Shown here: positions 5,626 through 6,421 of the stretch, piece after piece
Numbering within the stretch: position 1 is the stretch's first letter
Layout of the letters: each line of letters begins with the position of its first letter
From: an uncultured Clostridia bacterium
GTDB taxonomy: Bacteria > Bacillota > Clostridia > Oscillospirales > Oscillospiraceae
Length of the DNA: 6,421 bases
Direction: 5' to 3'
NCBI GenBank assembly: GCA_938023775.1
Contig: CALJDB010000355.1
Span: 1-6,421, forward strand
Position numbers and translations under genes: made by a program
The notes under the pieces: generated by a model
Databases searched by the model: none
What the model was told of the DNA's origin: nothing
What the model saw: the letters and a program-made list of their open reading frames with translations, nothing else

Positions 5626-6421
5626 TCACGCCTCCCTTCGGATGCACTTGAACCGGTGACCGTCCGGCAGCGTCACGGTCGGCACCGCCTCGCGGCAGGC
5701 TTCCTGCGCGTAAGGGCAGCGCTCTCGGAATTTGCAGCCGGCGGGCAGCGCGGTCGGGTCCGGCGGCGCACCGAAGATCGGCCGCAGCCGCTCCACCTTG
5801 GTGGAGGTATCCGGAATGGAGGCGAAAAGTCCCTCCGTGTAAGGGTGCATCGGGCGGGAATAGACCTGCGCGATGCTGCCGTATTCCACGATTTCGCCGG
5901 CATAGACGATGGCGACGTTCTGGCAGTTTTCCGCGACGACGGCGAGGTCATGGGTAATGAGGATCATCGCGGTGCGCTTTTGCTTCTGGAGCGCGGCGAT
6001 GGTCTCTAGCACCTGCGCCTGAATGGTCACGTCGAGCGCACTCGTCGGCTCGTCCGCGATCAGAAGGTCCGGATCGCAGGAAAGCGCCATCGCTATCACG
6101 ACGCGCTGCTTCATGCCGCCGGAGAACTGATGGGGATACTCCACATAGCGCTCGGCGGGGATGCCCACCATTTCCAGCATCTGCATGGCCTTGTTCATGG
6201 ATTCCTTCTTGCTGCAATGCTCATGCAGGGACACCACCTCGGCGATCTGGTCGCCCACGGTCATCAGCGGGTTCAGAGCGGTCATGGGGTCCTGGAAGAT
6301 CATGGATATCTTCTTGCCGCGGATGCCGCGCATCTCCTTTTCCGTCAGCTTCAGCAGATCCTGTCCATCCAGGACGATCTGGCCGTTCAGGACCTTCGCG
6401 GGCGGGTCGGGCAGGATGCCC
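5626..6421 (-). CDS. oppD: ABC transporter ATP-binding protein, OppD/DppD type (5' end cut by window edge)
   Basis: The reading frame stays open to the right edge. The 264 visible residues begin [15 protein letters not shown], which in this family lies just after Walker A, so roughly 60 residues including Walker A lie outside the window; the ATG at 6333 is internal. Numbering from the first visible residue, motifs are the Q-loop Gln43 ([13 protein letters not shown]), the canonical signature FSGGMKQR (99-106), Walker B LLIADEP with Asp123/Glu124, SALDVT, and H-loop His157 (LITHDLAVV). The C-terminal extension has [16 protein letters not shown] (189-204) and four cysteines (229, 235, 242, 259). 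It should pair with the OppF-type subunit to form the ATPase heterodimer of a peptide-type importer. The permeases and solute-binding protein expected with it are not in the window and probably lie further right. The oppD/dppD choice cannot be made from the sequence. Confidence 0.94.
   Translation of the reverse strand, partial: GILPDPPAKVLNGQIVLDGQDLLKLTEKEMRGIRGKKISMIFQDPMTALNPLMTVGDQIAEVVSLHEHCSKKESMNKAMQMLEMVGIPAERYVEYPHQFSGGMKQRVVIAMALSCDPDLLIADEPTSALDVTIQAQVLETIAALQKQKRTAMILITHDLAVVAENCQNVAIVYAGEIVEYGSIAQVYSRPMHPYTEGLFASIPDTSTKVERLRPIFGAPPDPTALPAGCKFRERCPYAQEACREAVPTVTLPDGHRFKCIRREA
5631..5638 (-). promoter_or_regulatory. Ribosome binding site for the OppF-type ATPase
   Basis: Read on the minus strand, AAGGGAGG lies 9 bases before the ATG at 5621, within the last codons of the OppD-type gene. 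The stop TGA of that gene (5626-5628) sits between this site and the start, so initiation is probably coupled. Confidence 0.75.

Overview
The window is GC-rich DNA from a bacterium. Strong AGGAGG-type ribosome binding sites, ATGA stop/start overlaps and very tight gene packing fit a high-GC member of the Bacillota. The closest resemblance I recall is to gut Clostridia (Oscillospiraceae-like), because the sigma factor and its partner match a protein pair common there. The taxon is an inference from style and remembered sequences, not from a search. I see no rRNA, tRNA, CRISPR array, insertion sequence or phage gene.

Plus strand, 37-1694: a two-gene unit. It encodes an ECF-type sigma factor and, translationally coupled to it by an ATGA overlap, a one-pass membrane protein. 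That protein has a short cytoplasmic N-terminus and a large extracellular part, and it is probably the cognate anti-sigma factor or sensor.

Centre, 1695-1773: the 79-bp gap between convergent genes holds a perfect 13-bp inverted repeat. It is best read as a shared transcription terminator, with the better U-rich tail for leftward transcription.

Minus strand, 6421 down to 1774: an unbroken run of five genes that enters from beyond the right edge, with gaps of 14 bp or less and two overlaps. In transcription order they are: an OppD/DppD-type peptide-importer ATPase (5' end cut off by the window), an OppF/DppF-type ATPase, an unrecognised four-helix membrane protein, an enterochelin-esterase-like alpha/beta hydrolase, and a lactonase-family beta-propeller. 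The importer's permeases and binding protein would be expected upstream, outside the window.

Working model (inference): a Dpp/Opp-type importer brings in a small substrate, and the two hydrolases, which have no visible signal peptides, open ester or lactone bonds in the cytoplasm. The most notable details are an identical C-X5-C-X6-C-X16-C pattern in the C-termini of both ATPases, an LDGGR signature in the OppF-type subunit in place of LSGGQ, and the unidentified membrane protein embedded between transporter and hydrolases. All genes look intact apart from the one cut by the edge.
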